A DNA stretch of 64,000 bases from Arthrobacter sp. ZGTC412 (GCF_002929215.1 NZ_PJII01000023.1:1-64000), one strand, 5' to 3'; positions 35,372 to 44,545 are shown, numbered from the stretch's first letter. Notes: generated by a model from the sequence alone, not told the origin. Translations and numbers: made by a program.

Positions 35372-38300
35372 AGGTTTACCCCTTCTTTCTGGTGGGTGCG
35401 TTGCTGCAGGGCGCGGCCGTCTGCGGCCAGGGTGCGGAGGGTGTTAGCCGTTTTCTTCCGCGCGGCTGCGGTGTCGGTCTCAAAAAGCAGCAGTTCCGGG
35501 AGGGATGTTGAAAAGTAGTCGGGTGCGGCGGGTGTGGCCTCCAGCTCATCGGCCCGGGCCTCCAGGCTTTGCCACACCCTTTCCGCCTCGGTATGCCCTC
35601 CGAGCCTGGTGCGGGCCACGCCCTTCCAGTAATCAGCGGAGCCGGTGGGCGTGGTGCCTACAGCCAGCGTGCTGTCCTGGCAGGCGCGGTTCCATGCGTC
35701 GGCTGCAGCCTTTGTGTCCCCCGACAGGTCGAGCGCGTCGCCGAGCGCTACCAGGCGTTCGGCCATATTGTCCGCTGGGTGCCGGCCCTCGCCCAGGTTG
35801 GCGGGAGCGTCCAGGCCGCCGCGCAGCAAGGTGAGCGCCGCCGTCGGATCCTGCTCCATCAGCGTCCGGGAGTGCTGGACCGCCGCCCGGTCGTAGGCTG
35901 CGAGCGCCATCCCCTCGCCACCTTCGAAGGGCTGGAAGGTTCGGGTGCACATGAGGTCCAGGGCTTCCTCCACCCGCCCGGCGTCGATGAGCAGGTTCAC
36001 GTAGAGCAGCGCCAGGTCATCACGGTCAAGGACGGAACGGCCATGGCGTTCGATGCCGGCAATCCGATCTTTGACGGGCACCCCTCGAAGGCCCGCCAGG
36101 ACGGAACGTTCAAAAACGAGCCGGGCGTCGTCCTGGCTCAGTTCCAGGGCATGCTCCAAGTACGAGTCAGCCGTGCCCGTGTCGCCACCAGTGTTGACGC
36201 TGGCGATTGCTGCATTCCTCCACACGACGGGATCCTGGGATCCGCATGCCATGGACTGCTCCAGGTGGGCCAAGGCGTCCCCGGTGCGGCCGGCGTCGAG
36301 CAGCCAGCACCCCAGCAACCCATGCGCCACTGTGTCCCTGGGGTCTGCCTCGAGGGCTCGGTGCAGCGCGTCGTAGTCGTCCAGCCCGTAAGGGAACGCG
36401 TAGGTGGTGTCAGTGTGCCTGGCCGCGGAACGTTCCGCGGAGGCAGCCTCCGGGTCCAGCAGTTCGTCCAGCCAGCCCGCGCGGAGGTAGCGGCGGAGTG
36501 GCTCCGGGTTTCCGAATACTTTGTTGGCGTCAGCCGGCGCAGCCCGGCCGGTGAGGTCCAGCGCGAGCTGCCACTGGCCGGCGCGGGCGAGCCAACAAGC
36601 AACGGCCAGGGACGTTTTAGGGTCCGCTGCGCTGGGGGAGCCGTCAAGCGCCAACGCCGCGGGGTCCAGCGGATCAGACGCGAGGACGTCCTGCAACAGT
36701 TGGGAGCTTTCGTCCCGGCGTCCGGCCTTTTTCAAGGCCAGGACCAGCAAGTGCTTCGCTTCGGGGCTTGCCAGGTCCAGCCGCACTGCGGTTTCGGCGT
36801 GCCGCTGTGCTTCAGCCGGCTGTGCTGCCCGAAGGGCCAGGCGTGCCAGGGCCAGGTGCGATGGATGCGCCCATGCCTTGTCCCAGGCCGCCTTCCCAAA
36901 ACGCTCCTGTGCGTCCTCCATCCGGCCCATCCGCTCGAGGACGAGGCCGAGCCGGTAGCTGGCCTCCCCACTGGGCGGATTCAGGTTGCGGCGGGTCAGC
37001 CGGGCAAGGGCGTTTTCCAGGAGCGTCCGTGCCTGCTCATAGTGTCCCGCCCGGTAGTTGGCTGATCCCAGCGCGACGGAAGCGCGGGAGTCGAGTGGAT
37101 CCCGGCGGAGCATTTCCTCAAAATACGGCAGGGGTGACCGGGTGGGGTGCCGGTTTTGCGTCAGGTGTGTTCCGGTGACGTACAGCTCGTCCTGGCTCTC
37201 CATGGCCGACGGCGGCTCCGGTTCAGTAGCCACCCAGGGCTCCTCGGGGTTGTCCTCCTGTTTGCGCGGGGACCACGAAATGAGTTCCCGGTCCCCGTCC
37301 AGGACCTGCAGCGTAAGGTCGGCTTCCTCCGCTGGGGCGGGCAACTCGACGGTCTCGGAGAACGGGTGGGCGGGTGAGATCCGGGCAGTCCACGAGTGGA
37401 TGCTTTCACCCTTGAGCTTGAGGACAATAGCGGTGACCTCCCGGTGGGCCGTGCTGGAGACGCCCACGGTGGCTTTGCCCCCTGTCAGGTCGAGCTGGAG
37501 TGAGACGGCGGCGTCGAGGTTCGCCTGGTGCGCCGGACCCATGCGGCGGATCGGGTACCAGAACTCGCTGAAGGTGCGGGTCTCCCCGGGGGCCAGGTAG
37601 CTGAAGTCAGGCTGGTTGTCCGTAAAGACGCCGGACATCAGCTCAACGTAAGGGCCGTCGTCGTCCGTTAAGTGCGCATCCCACGCCTTGCCCACCGGAC
37701 CATTCCCCCACGTCCACTGCTTCTTGCCCGGGGAGATGCTGCGGTCAGCCCAGTGCACGAACCCTGCCTCAGCTTCATGGTCGTAGCCGCCGAAGAAGCT
37801 GTCTTCGGTGTCAGTGATCATGTAGGAGGTGGGGACCGGGACATTCACGTAGAAATCAATGCGGTCCGCATGCGGCTGGACACCCTGCCCGGCGAGCGCC
37901 GGGTAGTCCACCCCGTAGTAGGGCCGGTCCGCTCTCGGGAAGGCGGTGATCGCGCGCCGGGCGTGGTCCGCCACGTACCGGACATCGGTGGGAAAGAACG
38001 ACTGGTACTTCCCATGGACGCGGGCGGCAACGTTCGCCCACCACAGGAAGGTCTGTGGCTCATCCGTCCGGTTGTACAGCCGGGCTTCCACCTCGATCAG
38101 GGAACTGCCCGGGCGAAGCCGGACTCCGTGGGTTCCGCGCATCCGCTGCAGCGGGTCCAGGTCGCAGTGCCACACGGTGACCCCGCCGCCGTCGTTCCTC
38201 TCTACGAAGGTTTCCACGGGAAGGAAGGTGGCGGGGCGGTGGTGCTGCGGCCAGTTGAACTCCACACCGCCCGAGATCCAAGGTCCCGCCAGCCCCACCA

Positions 38301-38679
38301 GGCCGGGCTTGATCACGTTGTTCCGGTAGAAGAAGTCGTAGCCTGCGGCCTTGTCGAAGCCGATGTGGATGCGGCCGCCGATCTCCGGAAGCAGCATCAG
38401 GCGGACGTACTCGTTCTCCAGGTGGATGGCATGCCAAAGGTGGGCTTTTTTGGATGCCTCTATGGTGTCGATGAACGGCATGGGGTAAACCTTGCCGCTG
38501 GAACCCTGGTACACGCGCCGGTCCAGGAACAGCGGATACCGGTCGGGCTCCCCCGGGGCATAGGTATCAATCGAGACCGGCTCGGACCAGCAGGCAACGC
38601 CGCCTGCCTCCAGGACCGCCTGTTGCTCGGGCGGCGCGTCGGGCAAAACAATGTGGCTCTTGTGTTCGTTGGCATCCAT
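35368..38679 (-). CDS. DUF5107 domain protein with C-terminal TPR repeats
   Basis: About 1100 residues. The N-terminal half is DUF5107, a carbohydrate-active-like beta domain: PEIGGRIHIGFDKAAGYDFFYRNNV, GGVEFNWPQHHRP and LYNRTDEPQTFLWWANVAA. The C-terminal half, from about residue 530, consists of tetratricopeptide repeats (for example ASVALGSANYRAGHYEQARTLLENAL, and LLVLALKKAGRRDESSQLLQ). I used ATG 38679 (MDANEH); an in-frame start at 38754 is possible. Such DUF5107-TPR proteins neighbour glycosidases in actinobacteria, so a glycan-processing role is inferred. Confidence 0.88.
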   Translation of the reverse strand: MDANEHKSHIVLPDAPPEQQAVLEAGGVACWSEPVSIDTYAPGEPDRYPLFLDRRVYQGSSGKVYPMPFIDTIEASKKAHLWHAIHLENEYVRLMLLPEIGGRIHIGFDKAAGYDFFYRNNVIKPGLVGLAGPWISGGVEFNWPQHHRPATFLPVETFVERNDGGGVTVWHCDLDPLQRMRGTHGVRLRPGSSLIEVEARLYNRTDEPQTFLWWANVAARVHGKYQSFFPTDVRYVADHARRAITAFPRADRPYYGVDYPALAGQGVQPHADRIDFYVNVPVPTSYMITDTEDSFFGGYDHEAEAGFVHWADRSISPGKKQWTWGNGPVGKAWDAHLTDDDGPYVELMSGVFTDNQPDFSYLAPGETRTFSEFWYPIRRMGPAHQANLDAAVSLQLDLTGGKATVGVSSTAHREVTAIVLKLKGESIHSWTARISPAHPFSETVELPAPAEEADLTLQVLDGDRELISWSPRKQEDNPEEPWVATEPEPPSAMESQDELYVTGTHLTQNRHPTRSPLPYFEEMLRRDPLDSRASVALGSANYRAGHYEQARTLLENALARLTRRNLNPPSGEASYRLGLVLERMGRMEDAQERFGKAAWDKAWAHPSHLALARLALRAAQPAEAQRHAETAVRLDLASPEAKHLLVLALKKAGRRDESSQLLQDVLASDPLDPAALALDGSPSAADPKTSLAVACWLARAGQWQLALDLTGRAAPADANKVFGNPEPLRRYLRAGWLDELLDPEAASAERSAARHTDTTYAFPYGLDDYDALHRALEADPRDTVAHGLLGCWLLDAGRTGDALAHLEQSMACGSQDPVVWRNAAIASVNTGGDTGTADSYLEHALELSQDDARLVFERSVLAGLRGVPVKDRIAGIERHGRSVLDRDDLALLYVNLLIDAGRVEEALDLMCTRTFQPFEGGEGMALAAYDRAAVQHSRTLMEQDPTAALTLLRGGLDAPANLGEGRHPADNMAERLVALGDALDLSGDTKAAADAWNRACQDSTLAVGTTPTGSADYWKGVARTRLGGHTEAERVWQSLEARADELEATPAAPDYFSTSLPELLLFETDTAAARKKTANTLRTLAADGRALQQRTHQKEGVNL

Positions 38680-38821
38680 CACGGTTGCAAGCCTATGGAC
38701 TTCCGCAGCCTGTTCCCATGGCATAAGCGCGCGCGAATATGGACGATCGTGCATATGCCGCCTGTTGCGGAAAACGGCATCCGGACCGGGTCATAGGGTA
38801 AACCGGACAATCCAGCGGTCG

Positions 38822-38971
38822 TTATTCGCGCCCTTGCCAGGTAGCGATGTTCACCACGTGGTGTGCAAAATCGTCCGTATCGAAGCTGGTCTTCGCACCC
38901 CAGAAAAGTACACGCCAATCCGCTACGCCATCAGCGTCCGAGAACTCCGCATCCGAAATCCTCTTGGCCAT
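38822..38971 (-). pseudogene. Truncated pterin-4a-carbinolamine dehydratase-like fragment
   Basis: A 49-codon frame from ATG 38971 reads MAKRISDAEF, then ADGVADWRVLFWGAKTSF and DTDDFA, like the N-terminal strand and helix of the PCD/DCoH-type domain (E-a-e-g-v-e-D-W-R-V-l motif, then F-x-T-g-d-F-a). It then diverges to HHVVNIATWQGRE and stops, so the rest of the fold, including the usual His-His-Pro active site, is missing. A short hybrid protein is possible but a remnant is more likely. It lies directly upstream of the DUF5107 gene on the same strand. Confidence 0.45.
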
Positions 38972-39011
38972 GCCCCAAAATACTGTTCACCGCATGTCTC
39001 CTGCAACAGCT

Positions 39012-39641
39012 TCAGCGGTTGCCAGGCGGTCCGTCGAGGATGGTCGGGACGTATTCCAGCAACTGGAGCCGACAATCGAAAGTCCTGCTGTCCACCATCT
39101 CCAGTGCCACGTCCGGATAGCCATCGTAGATGCGCTCCCGCCCCGTGCTGCCCGTGACCACCGGGAACACGACCAGCCGGAACCTGTCCACGAGACCGGC
39201 GGCCAGCAGCGACCGGCTGAGGCTTAGGCTGCCGAGGGTACTCAAAGGCCTGGTCCCGGTCCGCTTCATCTCCCGCACGGCCTCCACCGCGTCACCCGCC
39301 ACCAGCTCCGAGTTCGGCCAGGTCAGGGGCGCCCGCAGGGTGGAGGAGAAGACGACCTTGGGCACGGCGGCCAGGCCGGTGAGGCTAGCACCCTCCTCCT
39401 CCGAAAATCCGGAGCCTTCCGCCGCGGCCTCATCCGACATGCTGGACATTAGCCGGTACGTGTTGGCGCCCATCAGGAAGGCGTAGTCCTTCTTCCCCTC
39501 CTCCTCGAGCCAGGCCAGGTATTCCGGCCCCTCCAGGCCCCACCAGCCGGGCCATCCCTCGGCCGAGGCGTACCCGTCAAGGGAAATGATGAGGTCAACC
39601 ATGAGTTCGGCTGATGGCCCCTGGCTCGTTGTCTCTCCCAT
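39012..39641 (-). CDS. Dihydrofolate reductase family protein (RibD C-terminal domain)
   Basis: A 209-residue DHFR-superfamily protein. LMVDLIISLDGYASAEGWPGWWG opens the domain; KDYAFLMGANTYRLM carries the nucleotide-binding region; STLGSLSLSRSLLAAGLVDRFRLVVFPVVTGSTGRERIYDG is the typical closing part. The family is mostly of unknown substrate. Divergent from the RidA remnant. One of at least four related genes or fragments in this window. Confidence 0.87.
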   Translation of the reverse strand: MGETTSQGPSAELMVDLIISLDGYASAEGWPGWWGLEGPEYLAWLEEEGKKDYAFLMGANTYRLMSSMSDEAAAEGSGFSEEEGASLTGLAAVPKVVFSSTLRAPLTWPNSELVAGDAVEAVREMKRTGTRPLSTLGSLSLSRSLLAAGLVDRFRLVVFPVVTGSTGRERIYDGYPDVALEMVDSRTFDCRLQLLEYVPTILDGPPGNR

Positions 39642-39662
39642 GACCGTCTCCTTTGATGGCAG

Positions 39663-39969
39663 GTGCCGGAAATGCTATCCCCGAAGCGATCAGACCTTCA
39701 AGGGGCCGGGTCTACCCCTCTGCTTGCGCAGTCTGCCCGCGCCCTCGAAAACGCGAAAATCGCCCTTGCAACTGCCGGCGCGACGGTCGGCGACGTCGTG
39801 CAGTGGACGGTGCCCTTCGTTGAAGGCGTCGACCTGGCAGCGGCCTACGGAGCGATCGGGCCGGAGCTCGCATCCGCCGAACCGGCCGTGGACCGGAGCG
39901 CGGGTCGCAGCGCTGGGGGTTCCCGGCGCTAGGGTCGAGATCAGCGCTGTTGCCGCCGTGTTCCAATAA
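39663..39969 (+). pseudogene. RidA family protein remnant
   Basis: The frame from 39663 reads SDLQGAGSTPLLAQSARALENAKIALATAGATVGDVVQW then FVEGVDLAAAYGAIGPELAS, clearly a RidA-like enamine/imine deaminase. At about 39880 the frame shifts, and the end reappears in another frame as RVAALGVPGARVEISAVAAVFQ with a stop at 39969. The expected Arg in RVAALGV is kept but out of frame. The N-terminal strand is also short. Without a repair of the shift the protein would be nonfunctional. Confidence 0.75.
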
Positions 39970-39978
39970 GCAAGGAAC

Positions 39979-40266
39979 TTAATCCGCCTTGTCGAACCGC
40001 ACCGCATCCCACTCGAGGACGCGTGGAACGGCCAGCCCTTCGATAACGAAGGGATCGTCTGCGATGAACCGCTCGGCTTCCTCCCGCGAGGTGAAGATCC
40101 CCATCGACGCGCCGGCCGGATCCGCGGTGAGGAACGGGCCCAATGCAAGTAGCCCGCCGCCGGCGGCGCGGAACGCTTCGAAGTACTCCTGATGGCGGTG
40201 GTAAGTCTCCATAACGCGTGACCGGTCGACGCCCTCACTGAGGCTGTACATAACGACGGATTCCAT
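39979..40266 (-). CDS. YciI family protein
   Basis: A 95-residue YCII-like dehydrase fold protein. It begins MESVVMYSLSEGVDRSRVMETYHRHQEYF and ends PFVIEGLAVPRVLEWDAVRF, both typical. The family His/Asp pair is approximated by YHRHQEYF and the Asp in FIADDPFV. Start at ATG 40266 follows CCGC and is where similarity begins. It is divergent from the DHFR-like gene at 40397. Confidence 0.83.
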   Translation of the reverse strand: MESVVMYSLSEGVDRSRVMETYHRHQEYFEAFRAAGGGLLALGPFLTADPAGASMGIFTSREEAERFIADDPFVIEGLAVPRVLEWDAVRFDKAD

Positions 40267-40396
40267 GCGGCCGATCCTAACCCGCCGCCCGCTCAAGGGC
40301 ACCGTCATTGTTGCCTCTTCCGGCCGCCGTCGAACGCCAATAGCATGGCCGGTATCGATCCACGCCCTGAACAAACGGCCACCGCTGAAGGAAGCC

Positions 40397-40993
40397 ATGA
40401 ACAGCGTCACCTGCGATCTCACCGTATCCCTCGACGGCTTCCTTGCCGGCCGGAATCAGAGCCATTCCAACCCGTTGGGCGAAGGCGGGGAGGAACTGCA
40501 CCGGTGGCAGTTCGAGGAACCCGAGGCCAACGCAGCGGCACTGGAGGGGATCCTCTCCGCGGGCGCATACATCATGGGCCGCAACATGTTCGCCGGTCCG
40601 GGAACAGGCCCGTGGGATGAGGACTGGCGCGGCTGGTGGGGCGAAGAACCTCCATACCACGCCCCCGTCTTTGTCCTCACGCATTATGAACGTCCGCCAG
40701 TGGAGATGCAGGGCGGTACCACGTTTCATTTCGTGAACGACGGAATAGAGTCGGCACTGGTCCAGGCGCGGGCAGCGGCTGCCGGCAGAGACGTAGCGGT
40801 AGCTGGAGGTGCCGAAACTGCCCGCCAATTCCTTTCGGCCGGACTGATCGACGAACTGCGGCTCCACATCGCGCCGCTCGTCCTCGGAGGAGGCGAGCGG
40901 CTGCTCGACGGCGTCGGGAACCTCAAGCTTGAACCGACGGAAGTGAGCAGCACCCGCCTTGTAACGCACGTTCGTTACCGGGTTATCCGCTAG
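40397..40993 (+). CDS. Dihydrofolate reductase family protein (RibD C-terminal domain)
   Basis: A 198-residue DHFR-like protein starting MNSVTCDLTVSLDGFLAGRNQ at ATG 40397 with GAAGGAA in front. Nucleotide-site residues appear in GAYIMGRNMFAGP, then PPVEMQGGTTFHFV, and DVAVAGGAETARQFLSAGLIDELRLHIAPLVLGGGERLLDG. This branch has a Trp-rich insert (DEDWRGWWGEEPPYH). The pseudogene at 44.6 kb is of the same branch. Substrate unknown; reductase by family. Confidence 0.88.
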   Translation: MNSVTCDLTVSLDGFLAGRNQSHSNPLGEGGEELHRWQFEEPEANAAALEGILSAGAYIMGRNMFAGPGTGPWDEDWRGWWGEEPPYHAPVFVLTHYERPPVEMQGGTTFHFVNDGIESALVQARAAAAGRDVAVAGGAETARQFLSAGLIDELRLHIAPLVLGGGERLLDGVGNLKLEPTEVSSTRLVTHVRYRVIR

Positions 40994-41000
40994 TGCCTAC

Positions 41001-41461
41001 CGTCCACCCTCAATTTTGCAGTTGCGCTGCTCCTGCGCCATGGGTCCGTATGGATAGGCCCTTCCAGGCCTCCATGCCACGTTCGGGGTTCTCCCCCAGC
41101 CACGTGGCTCCCGTCGGAGTCTGGTCCCGCTTGTACTTGCCCGATAGCCAGCCACCGCCCAAAGGTGACCGGGGCAACAGGCCGATTTCGGCGTCGAGCG
41201 CTGCCGGAACAATTTCAGATTCGATTTCCCGGACCAGCAGGCTGTACAGGGCTGCAGGCTAACCGGCGGGTCTATGACCTCCTCCGACACCCCGGCGCTG
41301 TAGACATCGGCGGTGTCGATGAAATTGCCGCCCGCGGCGAAGTAGTCGTCCAGAATGGCACGTGAGTTCTCCTCGGTGGCCTCGGCACCGAAGGTCATGG
41401 TTCCCGGCGCGTAGGTAGAAACGACGGCGCCGGTTCGGCCGCCCAGGGTTCGGTATTGCAT
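41001..41461 (-). pseudogene. Aldo/keto reductase with internal deletion
   Basis: From ATG 41461 (GAGGATC upstream) the frame reads MQYRTLGGRTGAVVS, then TMTFGAEATEENSRAILDDY and NFIDTADVYSAGVSEEV, the first two strands of an AKR including the catalytic Asp/Tyr region. About 200 residues are then missing; the next recognisable part in a shifted frame is SLLVREIESEIV and the typical WLSGKYKRDQTP with NPERGMEAWKGL (cofactor-side loop). So the catalytic centre is lost. It is 14 bp downstream of the SMP-30 gene on the same strand. Confidence 0.78.
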
Positions 41462-41475
41462 GCTGATCCTCGTGA

Positions 41476-42366
41476 TCAGTTGTCGGTGGGCTGATGGTTC
41501 AGCGCCGCGTCGCGTGTGGTGGTGCGGATCCGGTACAGGCTGGTGGTGGCGGTGATGTAAAGGTCCTGGCCGTCCGGGCCGCCGAAACACAAGTTCGATA
41601 CTCTCTCGGGCACTGCCACTGTGCCCAGGAGTTCGAAGGACGGTGAATAAACCCGGACGGCGGGGCCGGCAGAGGTCCAGATCCTGCCTTGGACGTCTAC
41701 CCTTAAGCCGTCAGCAGCATGGCCTTCTTCAAGCTCAAGAACTGTTCCGCGGGGGTTGCACGCGCCGTCGCGCACGTCGTAGGCGGCAATCCTCAGCGGC
41801 ACCCCGCGACCGGGACCGGCTGTGTCCGCAACGTAAAGGACAGACTCATCCGGTGCAAAGGCGAGGCCGTTCGGGTAGACGAGGTCGGTAATCACCGGAG
41901 TGAGGGTTGCCGAAGCAGGCTCGAAGCGGAACACGTAACAGCCGCCGTACTCCTGCTCTCCCTCGTGCCCTTCCTTCGTGCCGGGAAGGATCCCGTACGG
42001 CGGGTCGGTGAACCAGATGCTCGAGTCCCGGGCAATTACGACGTCGTTAGGCGAGTTCAGCCGGCGGCCCTGGAAGGAATCGACCAATCGTGTCACTGTG
42101 CCCCCGCGGTCGCGCTCAACCCGGCGGCGTCCGTGACTGCACTGCACAACACTGCCTTCGGCGTCGATGGTTCGGCCATTGGTGAATTCGACCCCGACTG
42201 CGTATTCCCTGGTGTTCCCCGTGGCCGGGTCGAACTCGAGAATGCGGTCATTCGGGATATCGCTCCAGCGCACCGTCTGCGACGACGGAACCCATAAGGG
42301 GCCCTCTGCCCATACCGACCCGGTAAACAGACGCTCCAACCGGCCAGTGGTCAGTCCATCACCCAT
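41476..42366 (-). CDS. SMP-30/gluconolactonase family protein
   Basis: A 296-residue six-bladed beta-propeller. EGPLWVPSSQTVRWSDIPNDRILEFD contains the first metal ligand Glu; LNSPNDVVIARDSSIWFTDPPYGI has the Asn/Asp ligands; ITDLVYPNGLAFAPDESVLYVADTAG is the typical fourth motif. It may hydrolyse a sugar lactone (calcium or zinc dependent). ATG 42366 follows AAGGGG six bases upstream. The downstream aldo/keto reductase remnant likely once formed an operon with it. Confidence 0.91.
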   Translation of the reverse strand: MGDGLTTGRLERLFTGSVWAEGPLWVPSSQTVRWSDIPNDRILEFDPATGNTREYAVGVEFTNGRTIDAEGSVVQCSHGRRRVERDRGGTVTRLVDSFQGRRLNSPNDVVIARDSSIWFTDPPYGILPGTKEGHEGEQEYGGCYVFRFEPASATLTPVITDLVYPNGLAFAPDESVLYVADTAGPGRGVPLRIAAYDVRDGACNPRGTVLELEEGHAADGLRVDVQGRIWTSAGPAVRVYSPSFELLGTVAVPERVSNLCFGGPDGQDLYITATTSLYRIRTTTRDAALNHQPTDN

Positions 42367-42538
42367 TGGAACCCCTTGTGTGTGTCCCTGCCGTTGGTAC
42401 CAACCCGCCCACGGCGGCCGCCAGAAGCCGCACGCATTACGGGAAACGATAGCGCGAAGGAACCACAACGAGTGTTGCTGCAGACTTGTGCTTCAAATAT
42501 GAGGTATCGCCTGCTGCAGTGGCGTGCGACGGACCGGC

Positions 42539-43198
42539 CTATGCCCTGGTGATGGAGAGCCGCATCGGCGCGCACTTATCCGCGTGCCTGATCAGCGCGG
42601 CCTTTTCCGCTTTATCCACGGTCAGCCTCCAACGGGCCTTCACAGTGGCCCACTGTGCAATGTACAAGCAGACGTTAGCCGGCGGCAGCCACTGCTCAGG
42701 CCCGGAAGCCTGCTTGGAGGAGTTCAACCTGCTGGTCTGGGCGCTCAGCGAGCCCGCGTACCCAAGGTCGTTATAGAACGCGACCCGGCGCGCCTGCGTC
42801 CACGCCCTGGCGCCCGAACCCCACGCCTCGTGCACGGGCACCATGTGGTCAATCTGCACGGTACTTGCTGAGGTGTGCGTGCGATTATCGAACGTGGTCA
42901 CCCATTTACCGTTTGCAACGGTGCATTGACGGGAAGTCGTGTACTTAGGGGCGACTCTGCTCTCGGAAACGAGAACTTCTGCGCGAGTGTTCTGGCAGTC
43001 CCTGTTCTGGTCATTCCATTGCCCGAAGTATCGGTTCCGGTCGTACCCGGCGTTGTTCTCTGCCGCTACGGGCAGTGCGCGAACTGCTGCGCGAAGATTA
43101 GTCACGTAGGTAGGAGTACTGGCCTCCGCTGGTGCAGTGACGCCGGTGAAGAGCAGCCCGAAAGAAAGCGCTGTGACAAGCGCTAATCTGATTTTCAA
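42539..43198 (-). CDS. Secreted HNH family nuclease (DUF1524)
   Basis: A 219-residue exported protein. Signal peptide MKIRLALVTALSFGLLFTGVTAPAEA ends in an Ala-x-Ala site. The DUF1524/GmrSD C-terminal-like HNH region is seen at VQIDHMVPVHEAWGSGARAW (the DH motif), later Asn residues in RVAFYNDLGY and the conserved PPANVCLYIAQWATVKARW. A Cys-rich region (DRNRYFGQWNDQNRDCQN, RQCTVANGKW) may form disulfides. Likely nuclease in the wall or medium. A paralogue lies at 45283-46011. No obvious immunity gene is adjacent. Confidence 0.9.
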   Translation of the reverse strand: MKIRLALVTALSFGLLFTGVTAPAEASTPTYVTNLRAAVRALPVAAENNAGYDRNRYFGQWNDQNRDCQNTRAEVLVSESRVAPKYTTSRQCTVANGKWVTTFDNRTHTSASTVQIDHMVPVHEAWGSGARAWTQARRVAFYNDLGYAGSLSAQTSRLNSSKQASGPEQWLPPANVCLYIAQWATVKARWRLTVDKAEKAALIRHADKCAPMRLSITRA

Positions 43199-43333
43199 TG
43201 TGTCCCCAATGGAATGCTGGAGCGCCCTCCGTGAGCGCTGAATTGAGTTTTGCAGGGGGTTCGGGCCTATTCCTCAAAAGTGCGCTTAAACTGCGGAACT
43301 CTTTCGGGAATGAAGCATGATGACCGTTCTTCC

Positions 43334-43800
43334 TCAATTGGTGGCTCGGAGTCGATGCCGGGCCCGAGCTAAAAGGACGATGAGGGGACTGTTCTCAGTA
43401 AAAGGCGTACGTTTCCAGCCACCGTAAGTAGCTTCGATTTCGAAGCCCGTTGTGTGTAGCTGCTCTTCGAGGAGGCGGGAATGTGCTGAGCCACGTTGCC
43501 CGTCATCATTGCGTAGTCGAATCCGCCTCGGGGAATGCTGCTGCTGTCACCGCGAATTCACTCGACAGTATCGGCTCCCGCCCTGCAACGTGCGTACGTG
43601 AGCACGGCGGGCGACGGGTCTATACCCACAACTTCTCGTCCTCCACCCGAAAGTGACGGTGAGGATGCCAGTTCCGCATCCAAGATCGAGGACCGATTGA
43701 GCGGAGACTTCATCGGCAAGGGCGCGATAGAAGTTGTGATCTGGTCCATCTGGACTGCCTTGGTCGTAGAGGTCAACGAGGCCTGATCATATGCGCTCAT
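43334..43800 (-). pseudogene. Class I SAM-dependent methyltransferase remnant
   Basis: ATG 43800 opens MSAYDQ, then fragments in different frames give VDLYDQGSPDGPDHN and FYRALADEVSAQSVLDLGCG (motif I, the SAM-binding Gly loop), TGILTVTF, then GREVVGIDPSPAVLTYARC. An in-frame TGA replaces an expected Trp after GADTVE, followed by IRGDSSSIP and MMTGNVAQHIPA. The middle is deleted, and the end FEIEATYGGWKRTPFTENSP then LIVLLARARHRLRATN appears in yet another frame. So there are at least three frameshifts, a nonsense codon and a deletion. Confidence 0.8.
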
Positions 43801-44103
43801 AAGGCGGAGGCTATAGCGAATTTTGTGTGGACCCCCGCTACTGATAGTCGCTCCAGCCACGCGTCCGGAAGCCCGGGTCCGCCCACCCACCGTGCGCAAG
43901 GATTCAAATGATTGCCTACGTCAGGGGGTGTCGCCGATGCCCGTAGACACTGCACGAAGCGGCCAGGGGCCTTGGAGTTCCAGTCCATAGGGTTTTCGCA
44001 AGGTTTCTGCAAGGTCACGGTCGAAGGGTTTTCCCAAGGTCATCACTGCATGCTTTGCATGTCTGGCTTAGGAGTTAGCCCCCATGACTCACACAGTCAG
44101 AGC
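43801..44103. other. Interval with no recognised gene
   Basis: About 300 bp between the methyltransferase remnant and the hairpin at 44104. Small ORFs exist in both strands but none has a ribosome site, family similarity or codon pattern like the neighbours. Two short repeats of the phrase TTTTCGCAAGGT/TTTTCCCAAGGT occur near 43990 and 44030. I see nothing else to assign. Confidence 0.4.
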
Positions 44104-44147
44104 GCCGGGCCTGGCATCGCAGCCCCCCATGCGATGCCTGGCCCGGC
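44104..44147 (-). terminator. Strong stem-loop, likely terminator of the 44207 gene
   Basis: Two 18-base arms (44104-44121 and 44130-44147) are reverse complements with one mismatch, around an 8-base loop. The stem is very GC-rich. It lies 60 bp past the stop codon of the small membrane protein (44207-44545, minus strand). No U-run follows, so it may act as an actinobacterial L-type terminator or as mRNA protection. Confidence 0.65.
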
Positions 44148-44206
44148 GGCCAGCGAGCTGCTGCGCAGCTTGCCGGCTTACGCTCAGGACCAACGAGCGT
44201 GCACTA

Positions 44207-44545
44207 CTAGCGAAGAATCCAGTTGACCAGTAAGGCAGCCACGATGGCGACGGGGACCAAGGCAGGCCAGGGCTGTTCTCGTCGGACCAGGGCAGCGGCC
44301 CCGTATCCTGCACCAATAACAGCGGTAAGACCGGAGAGTAAGACTAGTAAGCCCGTGAACGTTGAAATATTCTCGACTTCCCTGCAGGACGTCTGCCCTG
44401 GTGAGTAGCCGTATTCTGGCGGACATTGGATCCAGAAAACCGAGGCGCAGTAGGCGGGAATACCGATTGTTAGCGCGGCGAATCCAAGCCACATACCAGT
44501 CCTAGCAAATCTTTGACGCCCGCGAGTGTATCTCCAGTCCCCCAT
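44207..44545 (-). CDS. Small membrane protein
   Basis: A 112-residue protein with three hydrophobic segments at about residues 18-37, 62-86 and 94-110. A small periplasmic loop between the first two has two Cys (ASVFWIQCPPEYGYSPGQTSC), perhaps a disulfide. The C-terminus ends in a short WILR. I do not recognise a family. The strong stem-loop just downstream supports a real transcription unit. Confidence 0.62.
   Translation of the reverse strand: MGDWRYTRGRQRFARTGMWLGFAALTIGIPAYCASVFWIQCPPEYGYSPGQTSCREVENISTFTGLLVLLSGLTAVIGAGYGAAALVRREQPWPALVPVAIVAALLVNWILR

Noticed and set aside
43912-44226. Plus-strand ORF of 104 codons
   Set aside because: No ribosome site, unusual codons and overlap with the 18-bp hairpin; looks like chance.
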